DNA from: Laburnicola sp. R22_1
Taxonomy: Eukaryota; Ascomycota; Dothideomycetes; Pleosporales; Didymosphaeriaceae
Length of the DNA: 64,000 nucleotides
Assembly: GCA_014281115.1 (NCBI GenBank)
Contig: JACONQ010000017.1
Span: 1,922,001-1,986,000 of the forward strand
Reading direction: 5' to 3'
Below the pieces are notes generated by a model. That model saw nothing but the letters and a program-made list of their open reading frames with translations. It made no database searches and had not been told where the DNA came from. Both the position numbers and the translations under genes were made by a program. The first letter of the stretch is position 1, and the number at the start of each line of letters is the position of its first letter. Below, piece by piece: positions 51,871 through 63,602 of the stretch.

Positions 51871-53937
51871 GAATCTACATGCGCTGTTATAGCTATTAAA
51901 GCGCTAACTGCCTCTGTTGCTTGCTTAGCCTCCTTAAAATCCACTACTAAATCTACCTCTGTCTCTAAATCCTCCTTTAAATCCTCCTCTGAATCCCCCT
52001 TAATCTCTTTTATTGCTGTTGTAGCGGCAGTCTAGGTAGTACTAGTCCTCTATAACTATCTTGCTCCTTATTAGCATTTGTGTTGTGTGCTAATGTGTAA
52101 GGTGCGTCTTAATTGCAGACTAAAAGTCTGAAAAGAGCCCTTTGCAGATTAGGGCTGGCTTAAACAGTGCCATTTCGAGTTTAGGAACTCTACGGCACGC
52201 ATTGATGACTGTCGTACGCAAAGCATCCTCGCCTTTAAAGTTCTTCCTAAGCGCGCGTTAGCACAGCTGCAGCTTATTTAGCAGGATCTGCAACACCTTG
52301 TGTAGGCCCTTTTTGGGGTTCTCTATTTGTGTGTAAGCAAAGCTTGTAGTAGTCCAGTCTGTGTAGTAATGCTAATAGTGGACGTTATAGTTAAAATGGT
52401 TCTTAATTGCCATGTACGCACTAGCGAAGCTATTGTCCCTCTGTATAACCTGGATGTAGAACATCTCTGCGCGTCTGGTGAGAATACAAGGAAACACTGC
52501 ATGAAACTCTTTCTCTTTAATGTTAACCTGCCAATAGATGCTAAAGAAGATCTTAATCTTATTATCTAGGAGATCGTACGCGTCCCCTGTATACTTCTTA
52601 CTATTATTCCAGATCTTTAAGAATTGCGTGATTATGCTAGCGTTAAGCCTGTTGTTGCGTGACTATTGTGGCGGCAGCGTCTTATACAGGTTGTGGGGAA
52701 GTTTAGGCGGTCTGTAGGGTATGCCAATTGTCAGCTGCTGCGGAAATGGCGTAATTTCGCGATACGCGGTCGCTGGTGGTCGTGTGTAAGTTTGGGGTCG
52801 CCATTGTTGTAATTAGTTGCCTTGTGCCTACTGTTGTTAAGGTTGATGTCCTCTAAGCGCATCGCTTATGTACAGCGACTCCGGACCGTTAGGGCTCTGG
52901 TGTACTAGTTGTGGCTCCTGGCTTCGAGCGCCTTGCCTTACTTCGTACTGCTCGCCTTGTTGCAAGCCCTACAAGACCTGCCACGACAGCGGTGGCTGCA
53001 TGTGCGATTGCGGTTGCCGTGTACCAGCTACTAGGCTAGCCTGCTGTGGTTGTTCGGCCTTGAGGGCTATCTGTTGCGTGTTCCTTTGGCGTTCGTACGC
53101 TTTAGACCAGTGGTCGAACTTCATCGCTTAAAACTCCGCAGAGTCCCATTTGGGGGGGTTTTCTATAGCCAGTGTCTTATATAGGGAATCTACTACCCTA
53201 GCGCGGTTATTGCTAGTGTAGACTCCCCTATTTTGCAGCATAGTCTTAAGAGACTTTAGAGTATTTTGCTTAACCTTAAGGAATAGGTCTCTTATCTATT
53301 CTTTAAAGTCCACTTTATAATCGTTAAAAAGCTTATTATTCTAGACTATTGCCACGTTGTAGTTATGGACTATTTTAGCGATTTAGGTTGTTGTGTGCGT
53401 CTTGTTTGCATCCGCTAGTACGGGTACATCCTAGAGAGATGTGTTAATAATATTGATTGCGACTGTGTATAGACAGTCTCTTATAAGATGCTTAGCGGTG
53501 AACTTAGCCTAAAGGGAAGGAGCTTCCTCGCGTTCGCTTATGCCGTGCTCTAATAGTTTATTAAGCAGCTAATTCTGAGCATTCACCGCATCCGCGGCGC
53601 TTGTATCGCTTTAGTTGTCCGCCATCGTGCTAACGTGTGTTGACGCGTTGTCAGTGTTGTCTTGCTAGTTGGTCGTTTCCAGCACTTGTTGTGGTTGTAC
53701 GTAATTGGGTCGTCTGGAGACGCTCGTACTAAATTGGTATACGTTGCTAACGCGCTCTGTGTCCGCGGATCGGCCTGAACTAGCAGCTTAGAGGGAGGTT
53801 AAGAGTGCTTTGTATTATCTCTGCCTCGCTCTGTTCTTAGCATATATGTCTTGTCCTAAGATTTCTCACGTTAGAGTGTCAACAGTCTGTCTCTTCTACC
53901 TTGCTGTCTGTGATCGCCTCAAGCAATTACTAATTAG

Positions 53938-54134
53938 TGTTAGATAGGCTCTCACTAGTGAAAGGAAAGGAACTGAAAACAGATTACATTTGAAGATTGA
54001 TTATTATTCTTGTCTTTGTGTGGATGCTACAGAGGTGTACATGCTCTTGTCCAAGTAGGACCGAAGTAGGATCGAGGCGGTCTATTGGGCATCGTTGGGC
54101 AGCCAATGTATCTACCAATGCCTATAATCCGACA
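53938..54134 (-). repeat. Right (5') LTR of the Copia element
   Basis: 197 bases, starting TGTTAGATAGGCTCTCACTA and ending ATAATCCGACA. Less mutated toward T/A than the left LTR in its 3' half (C or G kept at seven sites). Confidence 0.95.
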
Positions 54135-54252
54135 GTTATAGGGTATAATCTAGTATTTCTAGTAGCTCCTATACGTATGTAGCGCCTATATAAGTTGTAG
54201 CGTAGAGCAATAAGGGTCAACCGTACTGTACTACGCTACGTTGACTACGCTG

Positions 54253-57200
54253 CGGCCAACCCAGGGCCCTGCAGCTTGTAGACTTGGACTGGTCGCGCAC
54301 GGATTTTGGGATCTAGAAACGATCACTACACATCGTGGTCGCCCAGGCCCAGTCTTTAAGATAGTGAAGACTTTAAGGAAGTTTGGCTGTGGAATCCCAC
54401 GGCCCTTTATCAGTTTCATTGTCAGAGAGGGCGGCAGACAAAAGCTTCGTCTTTTTAATTGGCATTCAGAGCTGTGAAGCGTAATATGCATCTTGACTGA
54501 TCTCCGACAGAAGAGACATCAACGCACACCTCCACAATTTTAGTAGGCCAAATGTGAAAGAACCGGTCGAAGCCACGTAGTACTTGTGTAGTCCAGTTTA
54601 TACTCGGAATCGACCCTTTTAAAGGAGAGTTTGAACACTTGCTTTTGAGAAGTATCCACTGCATACTCATAGGTGTCAGAACCGTGGTTTTAATGCCCTT
54701 TACACCTTTATGTTAGATATCATGTTATTCGAGCGGAAAGGAACATGGCGCAAAATGTCAACGTTTTCTAGACCATTAAGACCACGGTAATGGTCTCTTT
54801 GTCATTTCAACCTCATTTTTGGGACCTATTGATAGTTTTTATGCAGCATTCCCTTGATATCTCAGAATTCTGCATCTTGAAGACATCTGGAATATATAGA
54901 CAATAAACCGCCCCATAAATCTAAGATGGCCATTTTTAGAGAAAGACCACATTAAGACTGTTCCTTAAACTCTGATTTCGGTTCCGAACTCGGGTTTTGG
55001 CAAGCACTGTCGATTTTACCTGCTGATGACGGCTTTTCACACGAAGCAGAATCGCGGTCCACATTGGGCGAAGATATCGATATTTGGAACGCACAGGGTG
55101 GAAAGCATGGATAAGGAAATGCAGTGGTTTTTCAGTAACGACACAGAGCGGCCAGAACGTACGCTTGGTTATGTGTGCTTTAGGGAGACAGAGTCACATC
55201 GATACGGATCGCGAGAACCTTTGTACCCAAGCGAAGAGTTCCAGTGTTGGTATAACTTTGTGAGCACAACACACATGGCTGCAATAGTAGGAAATTTTTC
55301 GAAACCGCCGCAGCCAATTGATAGCATATTCCATGTGTTTTGAAGCATTACCGGTGGAATGAAAACCAAGTGTAAACAGTAGAGATGCCCGTATTTTATA
55401 TTAAACTGCAAATCATGATTGATATGTACTATTGACGGTGCGGCAACCCCATGTATTCTCGTTCCGCAATTTTAGGACTCACAGTGGCAAAAGAGTGTAG
55501 CTGTTTTATAAATTCCATGTTCAAGAGGTATCAAATACCACACCACACCAATGCGTTGGATGTTTTGAGTTGAAATTCCCAGGACATAGTTCGTGGTAGT
55601 CGGTTCTTTTAGTATACACAGAAGAACGAGTATGTTGAAAGTGCGACAAAGACCGCATGGCTCGGACTCGAACTCTTTTATAGCATAACACACCCATGAG
55701 ACGTTATGCGCACTCCAAGAACGCGACCACCACATAGGAGTATTAAGTTGGACTTTTAGTGTATACAACAAAAGAAGAGTAGAGGCGTGGGCAAGGAGGC
55801 GGAGGAATAGGTCCATCTTTTATAGCAATCTAGCACATATTGCAGATAGCGACTCATTCTCAAAGTCGAAAAAATGCTGTGTTTGTCATGGTAGTTCGAG
55901 TGTCACAGTAGCTTCGAAAATCACTTGCGAGCGAGAGTTCATAAGAACAATAGCCTCTCACCTACGGCACCCATTGCAGCCCAGCTGAATATTTTTAGAG
56001 AAATATAAGCCATCTACCTAGGTATTAGGTTTGGCTCGACATTTTCAGTATTCTTGTCAGAATAGTGGCACCGGGAAGACAACGTACTTGGTGTGAGATA
56101 TATCACTCCTATAGCCGTTCAACGCATCCTCTTAAAGTCGTACAGTCGCCAAGACACGGCAGTCCATCATGATGAATTTCGTAGTCTTTGAGTCTCCATG
56201 TATTAAGATAGAACGAGGTTTCATGCTAGCGATGAGATTCTCTTCTCGAGCATGTACACACATACGCTCGTATGATTTGTCGGTTCCGAAACCTGCAACT
56301 CCATATAGGGTAACCCGCATACCTTTCGTACTCCCATCTGAATTACCCAGAATAGGCCGGAAAGTAGGCAACCCATATCCCCAAACATGCGCTCCCCTTT
56401 AGCACTAGTACTCTCAGTCCGTAGATTTCATTCTCCTCAGACGCACAGCCGCATCTCCGGCATGTATTTTCACCTCTGAGACACGTCAAGAGAATATGCA
56501 CGGATTTTTCTTTTTTGCGAAGCCACAGCAGAGTGTCGATATCGTTTTTCCAAGACACACAGCGACATCGGGTGGTCATTGCGTAATTTCTGAGACCCAA
56601 CCAGATATATGTATACGGAATCCCGTTCTTTTAGAAACGCCGCAGCCCATTAGATGGGTCAGTATGCATTTTAGTCTCCAGAGCGAATACAGTATTAAAG
56701 TGTAAACAATATCTCAATACCAAGATTTCTTATCGCTTTAATGCACACCGCACATGCTTTGGTACCAGTGGTATTTTATTAGAACAAACTAGACCATGGG
56801 CAGTACCGGTAGTGCTCTATGCATCCGCACAGCGAGGCAGATGCATCTAGCACCCTGTTCCTTCCAAAGGCGCGACCAACCCATCCAATTCAGCGAAGTC
56901 TTTTCATCGGATAGTCTATATTTCGCCACGTTCTTACAGCTATTCCCGCGGCGAATAGCTGAAATAGCCCGGTTGTCCAGAGAAGAAACGCATACCTTGT
57001 CTTTTTTTTTCAATTTTGAAAGCATCTGGACGTGGAAGCAGCTGGTTTAAGCGATCCGAAGACGCGGCAGCAATATATATCCATGATGGCATGGTTTAAG
57101 AGCCGACCGCTGATACCGAAGATCGCTTCGCTGCTACGTATACTGCCGCCATTGTGTCTTTGTTTATGATTTGGAAACGAACCCACGGAATCCCCGCATA

Positions 57201-58300
57201 AGTTGCTGTAGTTGTGTTTTTGGAAGCGCAGAGCCCACATGACACCAAAACCCTCGTTCTTCAAGCCACGCGCACCAACCTCCACCTGCATCTGCTCTTT
57301 GGGAGTCAATTTTAAAGCCACACACAGTCCCAATGGCGCATTGTTGATTCAGTTTCAGAGCCACACCGCAACCTCCATCTTCCAACCCATACTATCGCAA
57401 TCTGTCTCTTTTTAAATCCACACCAACCCCACACATAATCTAGTCCCTATAAGTTGTTTCAAAGGCGCCAGATCCACGCGGTTTCACCCAGACCAAAATT
57501 CCGAGTTTAGGTTGATTTTATACCTCCAACCCCATACTTCCTATTTTGGTACTTTTTAGACCCACGCCAACCCCCCACACATGAATCCTTTATTATCCAA
57601 TTTTGCAAAGACACCAGATCCACACAGACCATTCTGAGTTTCATTGTGGCTCTGTGCCTCCAACCCCATATCCGCCGTCAAGGTTGTTTTCAGACCCACA
57701 AACCGCCCCCAGTCTATCTCTTAGCCACCTCTTTTTTAGACCAACTCCCAACTCCCCACCCCATGTCTGCCGCCAGAATTGATTTCAGAACCCCCCCCCC
57801 CAACACATCGTCTCCTTCCACCAAGTCTTTTAAGACAGACAGAGGCGCCACAACGACCATACTTCTGTTTAGAGCCTGTTTTTCGTCCCCCCGGCCCCCA
57901 TGCCCATGCTTGCCAGTTGTTCCTCTTTTAGAACCCACTCCCCATCCCCAAGGTCCATGGTCTTTGCCTTTTTAGAACCCCACCACACCCCCCCTTCCCA
58001 AACACATGTCGTCCCATGATGGTGTTTTCAAAACCCAAACACATCAGCTGCCAAGGTTAACGTTTTTCAGACCCACACTCCAAATCTCCAACTTCCACAC
58101 TCCCATGTCTAATAAGCAGCGTGGCGGCTTTTAGACCCACAACCTCCTCCCCATCCATGTGTTGGATCTTGGGTATTTTTTACACCCCCACCAACTCCCC
58201 ACACACATTTAGGTAATTTCCAAAGTTTTTTAAACACACACACCAGGGCACCACGAGGACCATCGTTGGCGACTCTTACGTTTTTAGTATCCCGAAGGAA
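54253..58300 (+). repeat. About 4-kb degenerate tandem array with T-tract/AG heads
   Basis: No gene here. The sequence is built from units that begin with a T tract ending in AG or A (TTTTTAGACCCAC, TTTTCAGACCCAC, CTTTTAGAACCCAC), followed in the right part by C-rich words (CACACCAACCCCCCACACAT) and CTGCCGCCAAGGTTG-like words. Unit length is about 45-60 bases. A longer period of about 135-146 bases is visible at 57409-57683 and again at 55607-55840 (CTTTTAG...GTATACA and TCTTTTATAGCA recur 143-146 bases apart). The right part (57180-58290) is strongly C-rich; the left part is more decayed. Open frames on either strand change phase with each unit, arguing against protein coding. Confidence 0.6.
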
Positions 58301-58572
58301 AGACAGTGTGAGTGTGGAGAATTTACAGAGGGGAGAGGGAGGGTGGTATTTATATGTCTTTGGAGGACGGTAGAGCGGGAGCCCTGGAGAAGAAGGAGTC
58401 ACGTGGTGCAGGTCAGTGGTGGGTCACGTGACACATCACAAAAATCTACTACATAATATGAATCGAATTATCATTACTGCTTGATCTATGAAACTAGCCG
58501 TAACAACGCCACCCAACATCATCATCTACTCTATTACCAACTCACACCTCTCCTAATCTATCCAGCCCAATC

Positions 58573-61500
58573 TCACACCCCCATCCCCATCCCCAAATCC
58601 ATATCCATATCCATACTAAACGTCAAATCCAAATCCGCCTCAGCCCAACCCATCGCCCCCCCAACCATGCCCGCACTCCTACTCTCCCCCATCCCCGCGC
58701 CCTCAAAAACCCCAAACCCAAAGTCGCCATCCATACCCTCACCACCCGCATTACACCCCATCTCAGTAATAGGCGTCATATACGCATTTAACCCTTTCGA
58801 AAAAGACGCGGACGCAGACGTACTGCGTATCTCGCCATCTTCGCCGAGGTGGAAACCACCGACACCGGCACCAGCGCCGGTAGAGGGGGTATCAAAATCG
58901 CTCATTACGGCGTTTAGAGCTTGGAAGTCGGCGAAAGTCGTGGTGGGTGGGAAGTTATCCGCTCCAGACGCGGTAGGAAAATCCGACATATGCGACGTCG
59001 GAACCCCCATCTCAGCGGCTTGCGAAACCGCCATACTCCCCGACAGCGTGCATTCGAACGCGCGAGCCCGCAGCACAGGATCGTGGAAGTTATCACGCAC
59101 GCAAGCGAAGTGGTCAAGGTTGAAGCTCTCATCGAGCTGGGCGTTAGGTCGCAGGCCGAGGTCTTCGAGGACTTCGTGCTGCGAGATGGTGGTAGGGACG
59201 GCGTCTGCGTCTGCGTCGTCCAAGCCGTGTGCTTTGCGGAAGAGTCTGAGCCACTCGGGGTTGTCGGCTGCGGTGTCGTGCCACGGGTCGTCCTCGTCGT
59301 AGAGGATGCGGCGGGCTTCGCTTTGGAGGAGCGCATCGGTGACGGAGCCGCGGCCGTGTTGTTCCATGTGCTGGCGTGCGAAGCGACCGAGGCGGAGAGT
59401 TAGGATCTCCCAGCATGTGGCGTAGGGGTGGGAGGAGCGAGAGCTTGTTTTCTGGGGTGAAGGATTCTGCGTCGTGCTCGCGGTGGTGGTTCCGCCCATC
59501 TGGAGATCCTTTGTCATTGGTGAATCGTTGAGTTGGCTTGGTAGTATGGCCTCCAGGTCAAGCTGCGTCTGGGCTAGGGACATGCCGAGCTGGGAAATCG
59601 ACGACGTGTTCGTAGCCGAGAATGGGAAGGGCGATTTGCTTTCGTTCGCGATTAGATATGGCGGCATGGCGTTGGTAACGTGCGCGGCGACATGGCGATC
59701 GAGACCTCTACAGCCCTTCCAGTTTTTCATAGTTGCTCCATTACGGAACTCCTTGGCGAGATGATCGGCGCGGTCCTGCCACTTCACAAACGTCTGGCCG
59801 CAGAAGCCGCAGCGAGAATTGATGACCTGGGCCTCAGCCTTCCAAACCTCCATGCTTGGAATCATCTTGCAGCCGTGCCTGAGATGGGCGGTTAGTTTAG
59901 GCCCAACAACGCAAAGGAGACCAAGACGCCCCAAAAAAGCTCTTCTGGGAGTACTTACATCAACCGAAGATGTTGCCTCAAGTGGTCTTTGCGGTAGAAT
60001 GTCCGCGCTTCCAGACCCTTCTCCTGGCATGCACGGTGATTGTGAGATTCGAGATGCGTATTGCTAGGATTGACCTCGTCGCAATAGACGCATTTGCGTT
60101 GCCCAGACGCAGAACACGTAATTACATCGCCGAGAGGAGCGCAAAGCCACTTCTCCAAGGAGAGGTGAAGCGACTTTTCATGACGAGTCCAGTCGTACTT
60201 GGATTTGAACCGATCAGTGCAGAAGGTGCCTAAGAAGAATTAACTTGCGAGCCGATGAATAGAAGGATCGGTGACTGGAGAAATGTGGCGTTCATGATAT
60301 TTGGAACTCAAGTATTGTCCCAGATCGTATAGCATGGCGAGCACTGAAGAAGAGGAATCGACCTACATTGAAATAGCCGCGCGTCCTCTTCTAGGTCAAG
60401 CTTTGGCGCTCGGGTAGGCATACGTCGTCGCCTGCGCCTCTCTTTTGACTTCAGACTGTTCAGCGAACCAAGCGAGTGCCGCGAGCTGTGCGAGTACGCT
60501 GAGTTGTGAGATCCCAAAGACCCCGATGACAGGACAGTGAGGCCGGTCTCCAACGAAGTAGTCGAGGGCGCCCGGAAGACGGAGAAACTGCCTGTACTGT
60601 CGTTGGAGTTCTCTTTCCTGTAACTGCTCGAAGCACTGTGTTGCTCGTCCGGGAAGTCGAAAGTTTCGACGTTGCGCACGATAGCTTGCATAGGAGCAGG
60701 TTCGTTTTCGGGGGGAGAGTGCTTCCATCTTTCGAACGGATCTATCGCGAGTTAACCCATACATTCTTGCTGCTGCAATACAGCTGGAGCGGCCATATGC
60801 TGGCTCCGGCTGTCGAGGTGGTACTTGATAAACCGTCCCTCGTTGGTTATGGCAGATTCTGACGAGGAATACATACTGAGCGTCTCCCAGGTTCGCCCCG
60901 GCGGAATATTGACGGGTTCTGTAGATGGTCTGATGCTCGGCGATGCGCTTCGCTTTGGTCGAGCCTTGTACCTTCTCCTCGTATTCGCCATCCAGTTCGA
61001 GATCTGGTTCAGAGTGAGGCCAGTCTGCGTCGCTAGAATCTCCTTCTGTTCTTCGCTCGGGTAGGGGTGGTCGATGTGTGCGACCATCCAGTCTTTCAGG
61101 ATCTTGACAGCCGCACGCGGGAAACGGGCAGCGGCTGCTCCTTTCTTGGGGGCCTTGTCTTCGGTATCTTCCGGCTCGATGGGGCCTTGGTGACCGAGAG
61201 ATCGCATTGTTTTCCTGCCGGTGAAGCTTCCAAAGGTCCTTTCGCTGACTTCAGCCACGCTATGCAACGTGTCTAAAGCGGTCTTCTTCATCTGCATGGG
61301 CATTTTTTCAGGGTTGGTGAAACTGCAAGGTCGGAACAAAGCGTTACAGGGCGAGCAGGCCGTAATTTCTCCATTACTGGAGTCATAGATAAAGCACTCC
61401 AGCGACTTTGACCGGCAGTATTCACAAGGATTGGCGGGCTTCAGATACCTTGGAAGCCTGCACGGGTATGAGCGCAGGGACTGAGAACAGTGTGTAGTGA

Positions 61501-61963
61501 GAGGCGACTCACCAACTCGAGAAGTCGGTGTTGAATTCGTCCGCAGGTGCGATTTCGGCGTGAGGGGCGTCCAGAGCTGGTATATCCTGATTGAATGCGG
61601 CGCAGAGGCATCTTCAAACTGTCAGCATGGTATCAAACAGTAGCCAGGTCTGGCATTGGAGTAATTTGTCAGGCAAGAAGTGTAAAGTGGAGTGTGCAGA
61701 CGCATCCAATTCAAGTTTCGGTGAGAATGGAAAGACCGAGGTACAATATATTAAGAGCTTTTTACCCCCTGGCGCAATTACCTCATAGAAGGATATACAG
61801 TGTATCGAGCTTCGGAGTGAAAAGGTACGAAACGGGCAACTCACCCCTCATCGCCCTCCTGCCCATAAGCAGGACACCCAACCCGATGGCCACCATCGCT
61901 CGACACCAGCCGGCTAATCTCCGTCCCCATAGCCGCCTCTCCGAAATCGAAGAACTGAGCCAT
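58573..61963 (-). CDS. Transcription factor with TALE homeodomain and C2H2 zinc fingers
   Basis: Six exons (61963-61845, 61611-61513, 61457-60877, 60741-60367, 60229-59959, 59878-58573) encode 916 residues. Order: short N-terminus (MAQFFDFGEAAMG); a Cys motif (NPCEYCRSKSLECFIYD and ACSPCNALFRPCSF); a TALE homeodomain (VKILKDWMVAHIDHPYPSEE, then LTLNQISNWMANTRRRYK) with the three-residue extension PYP; a Ser-rich linker with basic KERRRRRRMP; C2H2 fingers (FQCTFCTDRFKSKYDWTRHE, RKDHLRQHLRLMH, CGFCGQTFVKWQDRADHL); and a Met/Gly/Asp-rich C-terminus likely to activate transcription. This homeobox/C2H2 combination is a Pezizomycotina-specific regulator class linked to development. All five junctions preserve frame. 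The exon 1-2 junction uses a weak TTTGAAG acceptor and is the least certain. Confidence 0.85.
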
Positions 61964-63602
61964 GTCAGACGAGACGTTCGGCGAAGCCATAACGCCAAAG
62001 CGTATTCTTTGCTCGACGGAGCGGAATCGGAATGGCGACGCGGCCTACAGAGGAAAGCACGCCCTCCGGGGTTCCGTTTCACAAAATCGACAATAGGGCG
62101 CCGGAGGAAAGCTTAAAGGTTGAAGAGATGTCGCGGTGCGGCGCAGATAAGAAAAGAAATCTTGGGAGGGAGTCATGCTCAGCTGCGGGTGGTCTAGCTC
62201 TTTTGGGCGAGGGACGATGTCGCAGGGCGTGGAATTGACATGTGGTCTGTGCGGAGAGTGTGGCATCTGTCGGGATTCTATTCGTATATCGTATCCCAGC
62301 GGGCTCGGCTGACAAACTCCACAACGCCTCTCCTCGTCTATTCCGACTGCGATTCATTGTCCCTTTCCCGTATGTAGACCATGCCAAAACTAGGCCTGCA
62401 GAAACCCGGTCTATCAGCACATCTGCAGAGCAGTAAGAAACCAGGATGCGAACTGCACCCGATAGACAACATACGCATGTCGGCTTCAGAATTTAGACCC
62501 GGAGGAATCGGGCACGCGGTTCGGAATGATGGAACCACGACGGATATAAGGATGGATATTGAAATTCCCATGTACTACGTAGATCAAGCTTCCCTAGACG
62601 GAGAATGGCATGGGAGGGTAGTTTAGATACGGACTAACTGATTGTTCAAATTCAAAGGCTTGTTGGTGAGTAGTTGGTAGGACGGCTGACTGGTTTTGAC
62701 GATTGGGTACGGGAATTGATAGGGAGTGAGGATTCCAGCTCGACAACGCTCCAGTTTTCCATGCTGAATCTGCAAATCCGACATGCCACTGTATGTAGGA
62801 GGTAGTACATGAGTAAGGGCCATGTAAAGAAGCATTGGGGCTGAGCCCTGAGAATCGTTGACGCCCGAGGCACTCGCGGTACGCTATAAGAGGGCCGATG
62901 GGCGCTGTCCGTCCCACTTCTCCTGTATTGCCTCGACGTCAAGTGAAGGTACTATGCACCTGCCGCTAGTTGGTTTTCCCGAAAGGAGGAGGAGGAGGAT
63001 GCGGATGCGATGCAAAGATGCGCTGTGCTGTGCGCCCATGTGAGTGCTTTCGCTACCTACTTCGCTCCCTCCTCACTAACCCACAGCACCTGAACTCCCG
63101 TCGGACCTACGACCCTCCCGCGACGAGCTGCGAACCATGATATACCATCTCTCGTTCTTCTCCGCACGGCAGCATCCCCAGCGTCCTCTGGCGACAGAGC
63201 AGCCGGACCTGCAGGCCGCCCGATGGGCGCGCGGGCTAGCAAGGCCTGCCAGCGCATCGCCCACGCAATGCAACGGCTGCCAACTGGCCCAGAAGCCGCA
63301 CGGCCAGCGGGTTTCGTGCAGCGCTCTGCGTGCACAGCATCGTGTATCATGTACTCGGTCACCGCCTTCGCGCTGCTTAAGGGCTCCGCGAACCGCCTCG
63401 AGCATTGTGCGACAGCGCCGAAGCACACGAAGCCTCACCCTCTGCTCTCCTCATCTACCTCATCGGCGTGCTACCACGGTAGTACCACCTACCCCTCCCG
63501 TAACCCCACCCCCGCGAGCAAGACACCGCAACGCTCCCGCTAGATTCGCGCATTGGATGTTCGGTAATAATGCCAGCAGCGACTGAGTGACTACGTGCTG
63601 AG
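61964..63602. other. Intergenic region, small ORFs unproven
   Basis: About 1.6 kb between the regulator and the gene at the right edge. A plus-strand frame at 62381-62626 (81 codons, IGHAVRNDGTTTDIRMDIEI) and one at 63223-63543 (106 codons, starting MGARASKACQRIAHAM, which fits an N-myristoylation site) could be small genes, but no supporting exons or family were recognised. Long 5' UTRs are expected for a developmental regulator, so part may be leader sequence. Confidence 0.4.

Larger units (their letters stand above)
48068..54134 (-). mobile_element. Full-length Ty1/Copia LTR retrotransposon, RIP-inactivated
   Basis: Boundaries: two 197-bp LTRs with TG...CA ends and 5-bp target duplication GTTAT (48063-48067 and 54135-54139). 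Coding is on the minus strand, order gag, protease, integrase, reverse transcriptase, RNase H from right to left, the Copia order. A purine tract on the minus strand next to the left LTR (CTAAAAAGAAAAGATTTC) is the likely polypurine tract. Frames are broken by many stops that are explained by CAA/CAG to TAA/TAG and TGG to TAG changes, the RIP pattern. The element is nested in a DNA transposon. Confidence 0.93.
47706..54252. mobile_element. Non-autonomous DNA transposon (same family as the 40.1-kb MITE), split by a Copia insertion
   Basis: The left end CAGCGCTGACAACGTACCGT continues ACTACGCG; the reverse complement of the right end reads CAGCGTAGTCAACGTAGCGT then AGTACAGTACGG. Both match the MITE at 40103-40262. 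Flanking 8-mers are CAGCCAAC (left) and CGGCCAAC (right), 7 of 8 identical, the difference being a G/A transition, consistent with an 8-bp hAT-type target duplication. Without the Copia element and its duplication the transposon is about 475 bases, AT-rich and non-coding (47711-48067 and 54140-54247). Confidence 0.65.

Noticed and set aside
57646..57975. 109-codon Pro-rich ORF inside the array
   Set aside because: It simply reads through several C-rich repeat units; no start context or conservation is visible.
54253..58300. CRISPR array or clustered small genes in the tandem repeats
   Set aside because: The host is a eukaryote, units are diverged with no constant-length spacers, and open frames change phase from unit to unit.
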